A DNA stretch of 64,000 bases, from NCBI GenBank assembly GCA_963850595.1, contig CAWKLS010000005.1, positions 186,001-250,000 of the forward strand, given 5' to 3'. A program made the position numbers and the translations under genes. Of the stretch, positions 44,781-52,997 are shown in pieces. Positions within the stretch are counted from its first letter, which is position 1, and each line of letters starts with the position of its first letter. Origin of the DNA: CAHJXG01 sp963850595. Lineage in GTDB: Bacteria; Pseudomonadota; Alphaproteobacteria; Acetobacterales; Acetobacteraceae. The notes beneath the pieces are model-generated. The model saw only the letters and a program-made list of their open reading frames with translations, was not told the origin of the DNA and ran no database searches.

Positions 44781-45467
44781 TTAAACCCGTCTTAGCAAAA
44801 ACAGCGCCTGCTCGCCGAACAGGTTCGCCAGGCCGGGAAACCGTCGCCACGGCGCTTGACGGCCCTCGTCATCCACCGCAAGCCAGCGTTCGACGGCATA
44901 GCCTTCCTGCTCGCATAGCGCGAAAAAGTCGCGGATGGTGCAGGGATGAATGTTCGGCGTCTCATACCACGGCCGGTCCCAGGTCGGCGTCATCGGCATC
45001 CGGCCGGACCGCACGAGCTGCCAGCGCACCTGCCAATGGCCGAAATTCGGAAAGCTGACCAATGCGCGAGTGCCGATGCGCAGCATCTGGCGCAGCACCT
45101 CCTGTGGGCGCTCCACCGCCTGCAGGGTGCGTGACAGCACGACGTAGTCGAACAGCCCGTCCGGGTAGTGCGCGAGGTCGGTGTCGGCGTCGCCATGCAT
45201 CACCGGCAGGCCATGGGCTACGGCGTGGGTGACCTCAGCCATGTCGATCTCGATGCCGCGCGCGTCGCAGTTGCGGGTGCGGAACAGGTACTCGATCAAC
45301 GTCCCGTCGCCGCTGCCGATGTCCAGCACCCGGGAGCCCGGCGCAATCATCTCCGACATCAGACGGAGGTCGAAGCGCATCTTGGACCGGGTGGGCCGCT
45401 CCAATGCGGGCGGGCTTGCGCCAAGCGTTGCGGGTGGACCCGCGCCAAGCGTTGCGGGTGGACTCAT
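44781..45467 (-). CDS. metW: Methionine biosynthesis protein MetW
   Basis: A 228-residue methyltransferase-fold protein that partners MetX in homoserine activation in many proteobacteria. VLDIGSGDGTLIEYL (about residues 47-61) is the SAM-type motif I and GIEIDMAEVTHAVAHGLP the second. The VSFPNFGHWQVRWQL segment is diagnostic of MetW. The first 28 residues are a Pro/Ala/Gly repeat encoded by a 24-base tandem repeat. The start at 45467 overlaps the metX stop (ATGA), supporting this N-terminus, though the conserved domain begins only at MRFDLRLM. Confidence 0.92.
   Translation of the reverse strand: MSPPATLGAGPPATLGASPPALERPTRSKMRFDLRLMSEMIAPGSRVLDIGSGDGTLIEYLFRTRNCDARGIEIDMAEVTHAVAHGLPVMHGDADTDLAHYPDGLFDYVVLSRTLQAVERPQEVLRQMLRIGTRALVSFPNFGHWQVRWQLVRSGRMPMTPTWDRPWYETPNIHPCTIRDFFALCEQEGYAVERWLAVDDEGRQAPWRRFPGLANLFGEQALFLLRRV
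45418..45463. repeat. 24-base in-frame tandem repeat at the metW start
   Basis: A 22-base sequence (GCGCCAAGCGTTGCGGGTGG plus AC) occurs at 45418-45439 and again, identical, at 45442-45463, a period of 24 bases. In the metW frame it encodes repeated PPATLGAG-type octapeptides, with a third degenerate copy after them. Confidence 0.8.
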
Positions 45468-46630
45468 AACCTCGCGTGCTCGGCGCAGCCGGACAGGAAG
45501 CCGGAGAGGGTGCGGTGGAAGTCGGGCTCGTCCAGCAGGAAGGCGTCGTGCCCCTTGTCGCTGGCGATCTCGACGAAGCTGACGTTGGCGCCGGCGCGGT
45601 TCAAGGCGCGGGCGATGGCCCGGGACTGCGCGGTGGGAAACAGCCAGTCGCTGTCAAAGCTCGCGATGCAGAACCGGGTCCTAGTGCCGCGGAATGCCCG
45701 GGCGAGATCCCCGTCGTGCTCAGCGGCGAGGTCAAAGTAATCCATCGCGCGGGTGATGGTCAGGTAGCTGTTGGCGTCGAAGCGATCGACGAAGGCGCTG
45801 CCCTGGTGGCGCAGGTAGCTCTCGACCTCGAACATGTCGCCGAACATCGAGGTGACGCCAGCGACGGGGTTTTGCAGCCGGCGGCCGAACTTGCGGGTCA
45901 GCGCCTGCTCGCTCAAATAGGTGATGTGCGCGGCCATGCGCGCCACGGCCAGGCCGCGGGCGGGGAGCTTGTCATGCCGCCAATACTCGCCCCCGGCCCA
46001 GTCGGGATCGGCGAAGATGGCCTGACGCCCGACCTCATGGAAGGCGATGTTCTGCGCGGAGTGGAACGAGGCGGTGGCGACCGGCACGGCGGCGAACACC
46101 ATATCGGGGAAGGTGGCCGCCCACTCCAGCACCTGCATGCCACCCATCGACCCACCGAGCGCCGCGAACAGGCGGGAGATGCCCAAATGGTCGATCAGCA
46201 GGCGCTGTGCCCGGACCATGTCGCGGATGGTGACCGGTGGAAAATCCGTGCCCCATTGTGGCGCATCAAGCGATATGGAGCCGTCCGACCCATCGTTCCG
46301 CGGGCTGCTCGGCCCGGTGCTGCCCATGCAGCCGCCCAGCACGTTGGCGCAGATGACGAAGAAGCGGCCGGTATCGACGGGCCGGCCCGGTCCCACGACT
46401 TGGTTCCACCAGCCGGGCTTGCCGGTCCCGGGATGCCGCTCCGCCACGTATTGGTCACCGGTCAGCGCGTGGCAGACAAGGATCGCGTTCGAGCGGGCGT
46501 CGTTGAGCGTGCCGTAGGTGCGGTAGGCGACGGTGACCCGCGGCAGCGCCACGCCGCAATCAAGCATGAAGGCGCCGTCGAACGTGGCAGATTGGTGGGC
46601 GTCGCGGGACGGGATGTCCGGGTGATCCAT
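45464..46630 (-). CDS. metX: Homoserine O-acetyltransferase MetX
   Basis: A 388-residue alpha/beta hydrolase that acetylates (or succinylates) L-homoserine, opening methionine synthesis. LVCHALTGDQY forms the oxyanion region, the nucleophile S161 lies in LGGSMGGMQVLEWA, and the acid and histidine are in FDSDWLFP and DKGHDAFLLDEPDF. The ATG at 46630 is preferred; a GTG at 46705 would add 25 unsupported residues. No Shine-Dalgarno is visible: a stable hairpin occupies its place. It is coupled to metW and divergent from the chorismate mutase gene. Confidence 0.94.
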   Translation of the reverse strand: MDHPDIPSRDAHQSATFDGAFMLDCGVALPRVTVAYRTYGTLNDARSNAILVCHALTGDQYVAERHPGTGKPGWWNQVVGPGRPVDTGRFFVICANVLGGCMGSTGPSSPRNDGSDGSISLDAPQWGTDFPPVTIRDMVRAQRLLIDHLGISRLFAALGGSMGGMQVLEWAATFPDMVFAAVPVATASFHSAQNIAFHEVGRQAIFADPDWAGGEYWRHDKLPARGLAVARMAAHITYLSEQALTRKFGRRLQNPVAGVTSMFGDMFEVESYLRHQGSAFVDRFDANSYLTITRAMDYFDLAAEHDGDLARAFRGTRTRFCIASFDSDWLFPTAQSRAIARALNRAGANVSFVEIASDKGHDAFLLDEPDFHRTLSGFLSGCAEHARL

Positions 46631-46633
46631 AAT

Positions 46634-46652
46634 CCCGGCTGCATAGGCCGGG
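46634..46652 (-). promoter_or_regulatory. Hairpin covering the metX ribosome-binding region
   Basis: On the minus strand CCCGGC (46652-46647) and GCCGGG (46639-46634) form a 6-pair all-GC stem with loop CTATGCA, ending three bases before the metX ATG. It occupies exactly the position of the ribosome-binding site. Translational control of metX is a possibility; the leader does not match the SAM-II consensus as I know it. Confidence 0.4.
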
Positions 46653-46750
46653 TGGCCCCGCTGGGCAATATCGCCGTGCGCTATTGTGACGTGCGGCCTT
46701 GCCACGGATGGGTTGCAGGATGTAACGCTTCCGCTATTTCTTTTTTCAGC

Positions 46751-47686
46751 ATGATGAGACCCACAAGTGCAATGCCCCTGAGTGCAATGTCAACAAGTGC
46801 AATGCCTCCTCCGTCCCAGGTTCTGAACCCGCCTGGATCGGCCACGGTCCCAGACCTGGCGTCGCTGCGGGCCGAGCTGGACCAGTTGGACAATGCATTG
46901 CACGACACGCTGATGCGGCGGGCCGAAGTGGTGAAGCAGGTCGCGGCGCTGCGGGTGAAGGGCCCGGTGCCGCTGCGCCCGGGACGGGAGGCCGCAATCA
47001 TTCGCCGCCTGCTGGCCCGGCACGCTGGCGGCCTTCCGGCGTTTGGCATCGTGCGCATCTGGCGGGAGTTGCTCGGCACCACGACGGCGCAGCAGCATCC
47101 CCTCATCGTTAGCGTGTGCCAGGCCGAGGGCGACACGGCCTACTTGGCAGTCGCGCGCGAGCATTTTGGTGCGCTGACCCCATTGCGACCCTGCAGCAAT
47201 CCAGCCGAGGCGATCCATGAGGTGAGCGCCGGGCCCGCGACCGTCGCGGTGCTGCCGATGCCGACGGAAAGTGAGGCGCCAGCCGCCGCATGGTGGCCTG
47301 CGCTGATGCGTCAGCACGCTCCGCGCATTCACGTGGTCGCCCGGCTGCCATTCTGGACTCCGCGTCCGGAGGGTGCACCCAGCGTGCAGGCCTTGGTCTT
47401 GAGCGCCGCAGCCCCGGACCCGAGCGGCCAGGACCGGTCGCTTCTCGGGCTGGAGCTGCCGCCCGAAATCAGCCATGCGCGGCTCAATGCTGTCCTGGCG
47501 GCGGCCGGGTTCCAGGCTGGAACGATGATCCTGCGCGGACAGCCCGACCCTGCAGTGACGCTGGCAATGGTAGAGGTCGATGGCCTCGTTGACGAGGACG
47601 ATCCGAGGCTTTCGACGCTGCAGATAGTGCTGCGCCCGCCGGTGGTCTTGGGTGCCTATGCCGTGCCGGTAGGCGAGGAGCTCTGA
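46751..47686 (+). CDS. Chorismate mutase domain protein (prephenate pathway)
   Basis: The first third (DLASLRAELDQLDNALHDTLMRRAEVVKQVAALR) is an AroQ-type chorismate mutase helix with the catalytic arginine/lysine pattern, turning chorismate into prephenate. The remaining 200 residues form a domain found fused to chorismate mutase in alphaproteobacteria, resembling a degenerate prephenate-dehydratase/ACT-like region (PLIVSVCQAEGDTAYLAVAREHFG). Five in-frame ATGs (46751, 46754, 46772, 46787, 46802) precede the domain, three in AGTGCAATG repeats, so the start is uncertain. The stop overlaps the hisC start (TGATG). The separate pheA gene lies at 62662. Confidence 0.8.
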   Translation: MMRPTSAMPLSAMSTSAMPPPSQVLNPPGSATVPDLASLRAELDQLDNALHDTLMRRAEVVKQVAALRVKGPVPLRPGREAAIIRRLLARHAGGLPAFGIVRIWRELLGTTTAQQHPLIVSVCQAEGDTAYLAVAREHFGALTPLRPCSNPAEAIHEVSAGPATVAVLPMPTESEAPAAAWWPALMRQHAPRIHVVARLPFWTPRPEGAPSVQALVLSAAAPDPSGQDRSLLGLELPPEISHARLNAVLAAAGFQAGTMILRGQPDPAVTLAMVEVDGLVDEDDPRLSTLQIVLRPPVVLGAYAVPVGEEL

Positions 47687-48784
47687 TGGGTCCGCAGCCA
47701 CGTACGGGCATCCTTGGCATCGCGCCGTATGTTGGTGGTGAGAGCAAGCTGGCCGGGCCGAACCGGACGGTGAAGCTGTCTTCCAATGAGGGTGCCTTCG
47801 GCGTGCCGCCAGGCGCTCGCGCTGCCTATACGGCGCTGGAGGGCGAGCTGCACCGCTATCCCGACGGCGGCGCGCATGAACTGCGCCGTGCCATCGGTGC
47901 ACGATTTCGAGCTTGATCCCGAGCGGATCGTCTGCGGCGCCGGGTCGGATGACCTGATCTATCAGCTTTGCCTTGCCTATGGCGGGCCCGGCACCGAGCT
48001 GATCATGAGTCGGCACGGCTTCAGCATCTATGAGATCGCTGGGTCCTACGCCGGCTGCCGTATCGTCAAAACGCCGGAACGGCGGTTGACGGCCGACGTG
48101 GACGCGATGTTGGCAGCGGTGTCGCCGGCCACACGGCTGGTGTTCCTGGCCAACCCGAACAACCCGACCGGCAGCATGCTGCCGCAGCCCGAGGTCGAGC
48201 GGCTGCGGGCCGGGCTGCCGCCGGATGTGCTGCTGGTGCTGGACGCCGCCTATGCCGAGTATGTGGACCGCCCGGATTACGACGCGGGCACGCGCTTGGT
48301 GGATGCCAGCGACAACACGGTGATGACGCGCACCTTCAGCAAAATTTTCGGCCTGGGTGGGTTGCGTTTGGGTTGGTGCTATGCGCCGCCCGGCATCGCC
48401 GATGTGCTGAACCGGGTGCGCAGCCCGTTCAACGTCAGCCTGGCGGCGCAGGCGGCTGGGATTGCCGCGTTGGCCGAACCTGGCTGGATCGAGGCCGGAC
48501 GCGCCCATAACGCGAAGTACCGCGGCTGGCTCACGGCCGAGCTGGATCGCGCCGGCATCCGGGTGTGGCCGAGCGAGGGCAACTTCGTCCTGGCTGATTT
48601 TGGCGCTTCCGAGCAGGCCGACGCGGCAAACGCGGCGCTGAAGGCACGCGGCGTGATCGTGCGGGCGATGGGCGGCTACGGTCTGCCGCAATGCCTGCGC
48701 ATCACCATCGGCACGGCCGAGGAGTGCGCGTTGGTCGCCGAGATCCTGACCGAGTTCATGGCGCACCAGCCGGTGCATGCCTGA
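47686..48784 (+). pseudogene. hisC: Histidinol-phosphate aminotransferase, single frameshift
   Basis: A fold-type I PLP aminotransferase used for histidine and/or aromatic amino acid synthesis (transamination of prephenate or phenylpyruvates). The N-terminus MGPQPRTGILGIAPYVGGES and LSSNEGAFGVPP read in one frame to about 47905. One extra C then shifts the frame; the rest follows as ELDPERIVCGAGSDDLI through FLANPNNPTGSML to the PLP-lysine motif RTFSKIFGLGGLRLGW. Removing one base near 47909 restores a product of about 365 residues. All neighbours are intact, so a sequencing error is likely, but a true mutation cannot be excluded. It overlaps tyrA by 8 bases. Confidence 0.85.
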
Positions 48785-49703
48785 ACTTACGCTCACACAG
48801 CCTGGGCCGGTCTTCGAGCGGCTTACGCTGATTGGCAGCGGTTTGATCGGCAGCTCGCTCGCCCGTGTCGCGCGGGAACGGCGCGATTTGGCGGCCGAGG
48901 TTGTCGTGACCGACAGCAGCGCCGCGGTGCTGGACCGGGTCGCGGCGTTGGGCTTCGCGGACCGAATCGAGCCCGACCTCGCACGCTCGGTCGCCGGGGC
49001 GGACTGCGTGATGCTGTGCGCCCCGGTGGGGGCCTTCGCTACGATCGCCGCCGCCATCGCGCCGCATCTGGAGCCGGGCGCCATCGTCACCGACGTGGGC
49101 AGCACCAAGGTCTCGGTCATCCGCGATGTCGGGCCGCTGCTGCCGCGCCGGGTGCATTTCGTGCCGGCGCATCCGTTGGCCGGGACCGAGTATTCTGGGC
49201 CGGATTCCGGGTTCAGCACGCTGTTCCAGGGCCGCTGGTGCCTGCTCACCCCGCTGGAAGGAACGGAGCCCGGCGCGACGGAGCAGGTGGCCGAGCTATG
49301 GCGGCGCGCTGGCAGCATGGTCGAAGCCATGGACCCCGCGCATCACGACCGCGTTTTGGCAATCGTCAGCCACCTGCCGCATCTGATCGCGTTCACCATC
49401 TGCGGCACTGCCGATGATTTGGCGACCGAGGGCGGGGCCGATGCGGCGACCCGGTCGGAGGTGCTGAAGTTCGCGGCCTCCGGGTTCCGCGATTTCACCC
49501 GCATCGCCGCCAGCGACCCGGTGATGTGGCGCGACGTGTTCCTGAACAACAAGGACGCGCTGCTGGAGATGCTGGCGCGCTTCACCGAGGACGCGCAGGC
49601 CATGGCGCGGGCGGTGCGTTGGGGCGACGCCGCCTACATCGAGGACCGCATCGGCCGCGGCCGTAAGATCCGGCAGGGATTGATCGAAGCGAAGCAGGCG
49701 TGA
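48777..49703 (+). CDS. tyrA: Prephenate/arogenate dehydrogenase
   Basis: A 308-residue NAD(P)-dependent dehydrogenase of tyrosine synthesis. LTLIGSGLIGSSLARVARE (residues 16-34) is the nucleotide-binding GxGxxG. TDVGSTKVSVI and HFVPAHPLAGTEYSG carry the conserved catalytic histidine. HHDRVLAIVSHLPHLIAFT belongs to the helical domain. The cluster chorismate mutase-hisC-tyrA provides the tyrosine branch. Its stop overlaps the next gene's GTG start. Confidence 0.93.
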   Translation: MPELTLTQPGPVFERLTLIGSGLIGSSLARVARERRDLAAEVVVTDSSAAVLDRVAALGFADRIEPDLARSVAGADCVMLCAPVGAFATIAAAIAPHLEPGAIVTDVGSTKVSVIRDVGPLLPRRVHFVPAHPLAGTEYSGPDSGFSTLFQGRWCLLTPLEGTEPGATEQVAELWRRAGSMVEAMDPAHHDRVLAIVSHLPHLIAFTICGTADDLATEGGADAATRSEVLKFAASGFRDFTRIAASDPVMWRDVFLNNKDALLEMLARFTEDAQAMARAVRWGDAAYIEDRIGRGRKIRQGLIEAKQA

Positions 49704-50308
49704 ACGCGTGCTTGGAGCTGTGGGACTGGCGTCGCCGGGTGGCCGATGCTTATGCCGCGGTGCGGGCCGGACCGGACCGGCAACGCGCCTGGCAGCATTG
49801 GCGCAGCGTTCGCGACGCGATGTTCCGGGATCATCCGCAGAGCCCGATCGAGACGCGGTCGGGGTTCACTGGGCTCGACTTCTTCCCATACGACCCCGCC
49901 CTCGTGTTCCACGTGAAGCTTCTGCCCATGGACGATGCTGCCATGGAGACCTTCCCGGCCGGTTCCGATGGCGAGCTCCGTATGCAGCCGTTTGCGCGCA
50001 GCCAGGGGCTGCAGGCGGCGCTGGGCGGTGAACTGACATTCTATTGGCTGCTTGGCTACGGCGGCGGCACGTTTTTGCCGTTCGCGGATGCCACCAGCGG
50101 CCGCAGCACCTACGGAGCCGGACGATACCTGCTCGATACGATCAAAGGGGCTGACCTCGGCGGTGCGGCGGACGGCCGGACGGTGCTGGACTTCAACTTT
50201 GCCTACAACCCGTCATGCGCCTACTCGCCGCGCTATCTTTGTCCGCTGGCGCCGGCGACCAACCGGCTGCCGGCAGCGATCAGGGCGGGAGAGCGCTCTC
50301 CGGCGTGA
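49700..50308 (+). CDS. DUF1684 family protein
   Basis: A 202-residue protein of the DUF1684 family, of unknown function. LWDWRRRVADAYAAVR at the start and FRDHPQSPIETRSGFTGLDFFPYDP are the typical N-terminal signatures. GRSTYGAGRYLLDTIKGADLG and LDFNFAYNPSCAYSPRYLCPLAPATNRLP form the conserved C-terminal end. A GTG start at 49700 overlaps the tyrA stop (GTGA), so it is translationally coupled to the aromatic pathway cluster. Its 3' end overlaps the convergent MATE gene by 29 bases. Confidence 0.8.
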   Translation: MNACLELWDWRRRVADAYAAVRAGPDRQRAWQHWRSVRDAMFRDHPQSPIETRSGFTGLDFFPYDPALVFHVKLLPMDDAAMETFPAGSDGELRMQPFARSQGLQAALGGELTFYWLLGYGGGTFLPFADATSGRSTYGAGRYLLDTIKGADLGGAADGRTVLDFNFAYNPSCAYSPRYLCPLAPATNRLPAAIRAGERSPA

Positions 50309-51695
50309 CCCGGCTGCGCCGCAGGAAGCGCTGCGTCAGCAAAGCAGCCACGACCATCACGCTCGCCGCCAAACCCCACCAGGCCCCCTCTGCTCCCCAG
50401 CCGGCGTGCATCGTCAGGAACCAGGCCGCGGGAAAGCCGACGCCCCAATAGCTTATGGCCGCCAGCAAAAACGGTATGCGCGTGTCGCCCAAGCCACGCA
50501 GTGCGCCGCTGGCGACGCATTGCACGCCGTCAGCGACCTGAAACACGATCGCGACGTGCACGAGGCCCACTGCGATAGCGAAGGTCTCGGCATTGCCCGG
50601 CAATTCCGGATCGAGATAAAGCCCGATCACCGCGTGCGGGGCCGCGATCAGCAGCAGCGCCGCCGCGACCTCAAAGGCGGCGCCGAGGCCGATCGCCACC
50701 AGCCCGGCACGGCGCGCGCCCGGGTAGTCGCCCGCGCCGACGCGGTGGCCGACTCGAACATTGGCGGCCTGGGCGACGGCGAGCGGTATCATGAACGCCA
50801 CGGAGATGATGTTCAGCGCCACTTGCTGCGCCGCCAACGGCACGGGCCCCAGCCAGCCGATCAGCAGCGCGATGGCGAGGAACAACCCGGCCTCGACCGC
50901 GAAGGTGGCGCCGACGGGCACGCCGAGCCGCAGCATCACGCGGAGGTGCCCGAAATCTGGGCGGCGCCAGCCAACGAAGCGCCGCAACGCCGGACGGCCA
51001 TGCACGAGCAGCAGCAAGGCGATCGCTCCACCCGATAGCGACAGCGCCGTGGCCAGCGCCGGACCCAGCAAGCCCAGCGCCGGCAGGCCCCAGGAGCCAT
51101 GGACCAAGCCGTAGCATAGCGCGCCGTTGCCTGCGGCCGACGCGAGCGACACCCAAAGGATCAGGCTGCCCCGGTTGATCGCCGGCAGGAAGGTGCGCAT
51201 CAGCCCCATCCCGAGCAGCGCGCCGGGTGTGCTCCAGCGCAGGACATCCACGAACCGGCCGACGTCATGCGCCAGCGCCGGCGGCTCACCCACCGCCAGC
51301 AGCAACGGCTCGGCCGCACTGAACAGCGCGAAGGCGGGCAGCATCAGCAATGCGGCCAGCAGCATGCCGGTCCAATACAGGGCCGGCACCTGCGCGTCCT
51401 GCCCGGCACCGCGTGCCTGGGAAACCAGGACGCTGACGGCCGTCAGTATTCCCTGGAGCGCGATGCTCACGGTGATGAACAGGCTGGCGCCGAGGCCGCC
51501 CGCCGCCAGCGCGTCACCGCCCAAGTTGCCCAGCAGGACGGTGTCGGTGATGCCCATCGCCATCTGCACCAGTTGCGCGACCGCCAGCGGGCTGGCCAAG
51601 CGCATGGTGTCGATGGTGTGTCGGGCAACGCTCTCGGCTGCAGGTCGGGCGACGCTTTCGGCGCGTGCAAAAGTAAGGCGGCCGGTGCCGTCCAA
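50280..51695 (-). CDS. MATE-family efflux transporter
   Basis: A 471-residue multidrug/toxin exporter of the NorM-like MATE family with about 12 helices. LASPLAVAQLVQMAMGITDTVLLG (residues 33-56) is the first conserved helix. VSQARGAGQDAQVPALYWTG and QQVALNIISVAFMIPLAVAQAANVRVGHRVGAGD are diagnostic. It uses proton or sodium gradient. It stands alone on the minus strand, ending inside the DUF1684 gene and followed upstream by DUF427 on the same strand after a 72-base gap. Confidence 0.92.
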   Translation of the reverse strand: MDGTGRLTFARAESVARPAAESVARHTIDTMRLASPLAVAQLVQMAMGITDTVLLGNLGGDALAAGGLGASLFITVSIALQGILTAVSVLVSQARGAGQDAQVPALYWTGMLLAALLMLPAFALFSAAEPLLLAVGEPPALAHDVGRFVDVLRWSTPGALLGMGLMRTFLPAINRGSLILWVSLASAAGNGALCYGLVHGSWGLPALGLLGPALATALSLSGGAIALLLLVHGRPALRRFVGWRRPDFGHLRVMLRLGVPVGATFAVEAGLFLAIALLIGWLGPVPLAAQQVALNIISVAFMIPLAVAQAANVRVGHRVGAGDYPGARRAGLVAIGLGAAFEVAAALLLIAAPHAVIGLYLDPELPGNAETFAIAVGLVHVAIVFQVADGVQCVASGALRGLGDTRIPFLLAAISYWGVGFPAAWFLTMHAGWGAEGAWWGLAASVMVVAALLTQRFLRRSRVTPESALPP

Positions 51696-51767
51696 AATAG
51701 ATTTCCTAAAAAGATGAGTGCCCGCACACGGGCTGGCAGTGAGCCTTATACGGGTAAGGACAGCGCC

Positions 51768-52241
51768 CTACCAGAACAGCGTGCCGGGTCCGCCCTTGAA
51801 TGGCCCGACCAGTTCCGACGTGATCCAGCCGCCGTAGAAGCCGCCCTCCTGCGGGGTCACGCGCTCGTCATCGACAAAACAGGCGTCCATGGAGCCCGCA
51901 TAGACCGCCACGTGGTCGCGGATAGGCAGGAAGGCCGGCGACGGGTCGGGATAGCCCCAGGCGACGTCGGCGGCGACCCGGCCGGCAGCCTGGATGCTGT
52001 AGTAGTTTGCGGAGCCTTTCCACTCGCAGAAGCTGGTCCGTGCCGTCGGAACCAAGGTGCCGGGGGCGAAAGCGCTTATTGGCAGGTAGAAGCTCGGCGG
52101 ATGATAGGTCTCCAGCACGCGCCATCCCGCATCGGTATCGAGGATGGTCTGCCCGGCAAACACAATCCGCACCCGGCGGCGTGCAGGTTCCAGCCGCGGC
52201 GGACGCGGATACTCGGCGACGATCTCCTGGGTACGCTGCAA
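51768..52241 (-). CDS. DUF427 family protein
   Basis: A 157-residue protein of the DUF427 family, unknown function, single-domain beta structure. Signatures are RVRIVFAGQTILDTDAGWRVLET, HPPSFYLPISAF and TSFCEWKGSANYYSI, followed by VAWGYPDPSPAFLPIRDHVAVY. The TTG at 52241 is chosen because AGAGGGGAG lies six bases upstream; the frame extending to 52301 has no such site. It diverges from ohr across a 223-base gap. Confidence 0.82.
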   Translation of the reverse strand: MQRTQEIVAEYPRPPRLEPARRRVRIVFAGQTILDTDAGWRVLETYHPPSFYLPISAFAPGTLVPTARTSFCEWKGSANYYSIQAAGRVAADVAWGYPDPSPAFLPIRDHVAVYAGSMDACFVDDERVTPQEGGFYGGWITSELVGPFKGGPGTLFW

Positions 52242-52377
52242 AACCGTCTCCCCTCTGGTTGCCCTTACATATTGCGCCGATTTCGAGGGTTGCCAGAGCA
52301 ACGGCTTGTCATAGTGACCCCGGCGGCACGCTCGAAGAATTCCATAATAACCGCTCTGTTCAGTAACGAAGGCGCGG

Positions 52378-52431
52378 GTTGGGTTGCACCGGTCCGGCAG
52401 TTCGGCGATTTATCGGTTCGCGCAACCCGAC
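52378..52431. promoter_or_regulatory. Inverted repeat in the ohr promoter region
   Basis: GTTGGGTTGC (52378-52387) and GCAACCCGAC (52422-52431) are 10-base arms with one mismatch, 34 bases apart, followed by a tandem pair of CCCGACCGG (52426, 52435). The ohr start is 33 bases beyond. A regulator site is possible; no ohrR gene is in the window. Confidence 0.3.
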
Positions 52432-52464
52432 CGGCCCGACCGGATAAGTCCAGAAGGAAACTCG

Positions 52465-52890
52465 ATGTCAGTCAATGTTCTCTACTCGACGTCTGCCACA
52501 GCGACCGGTGGACGCGATGGTCACGCCGCAACCACGGATGGGGCGCTGGACGTCAAGCTGTCCACGCCGAAGGAACTGGGTGGCGGCGGCGGCACTGGCA
52601 ACAACCCGGAGCAGCTATTCGCCGCCGGTTACAGTGCGTGCTTTTTGGGCGCGATGAAGTTCGTGGCGTCTCAGGGCGGTCCGAAGGTGCCCGACGCCAC
52701 GACGGTGAGTGCGACGGTCGGCATGGGTCCACGCTCCGAGGGCGGCTTCGGCATCGATGTCGAACTGGCCATCTCATTGCCGGGCCTGGAGCGTGCGGAG
52801 GCGGAGGCGCTGGTGGACAAGGCGCATCAGGTCTGCCCGTATTCCAACGCGACGCGCAACAATGTGCCGGTCCGGCTTAAGGTTGTCTGA
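52465..52890 (+). CDS. ohr: Organic hydroperoxide resistance protein
   Basis: Ohr is a cytosolic lipoyl-dependent thiol peroxidase for organic hydroperoxides. The 141-residue product starts MSVNVLYSTSATATGGRDGH, the standard family N-terminus. The peroxidatic cysteine is in AAGYSACFLGAM and the resolving cysteine in HQVCPYSNATRNN near residue 124; both are present. AGAAGGAAA lies before the ATG. It is followed by a strong terminator and therefore likely monocistronic. It is distinct from the single-cysteine OsmC-family protein at 43.4 kb. Confidence 0.95.
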   Translation: MSVNVLYSTSATATGGRDGHAATTDGALDVKLSTPKELGGGGGTGNNPEQLFAAGYSACFLGAMKFVASQGGPKVPDATTVSATVGMGPRSEGGFGIDVELAISLPGLERAEAEALVDKAHQVCPYSNATRNNVPVRLKVV

Positions 52891-52897
52891 GGCAAGC

Positions 52898-52930
52898 AAC
52901 GGACGCTCTGACTAAAAAAGAGCGTCCGTT
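52898..52930 (+). terminator. Strong hairpin terminator after ohr
   Basis: AACGGACGCTCT (52898-52909) and AGAGCGTCCGTT (52919-52930) form a perfect 12-pair stem with a 9-base loop, followed by TCGCTTT. It starts 7 bases after the ohr stop. The flanking A's and T's make it bidirectional in principle. Confidence 0.8.
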
Positions 52931-52997
52931 TCGCTTTATGATGGTATTTTGGAGACGGGCTCGCTAGGTGTTCATTTCAATATAGAGTGGGTCAGCG

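Noticed and set aside
46631..46750. SAM-II riboswitch upstream of metX
   Set aside because: The leader lacks the conserved SAM-II pseudoknot elements as I remember them; only a short GC hairpin is visible.
46790..49330. 846-residue minus-strand frame
   Set aside because: Antisense to chorismate mutase, hisC and tyrA; no recognisable domain.
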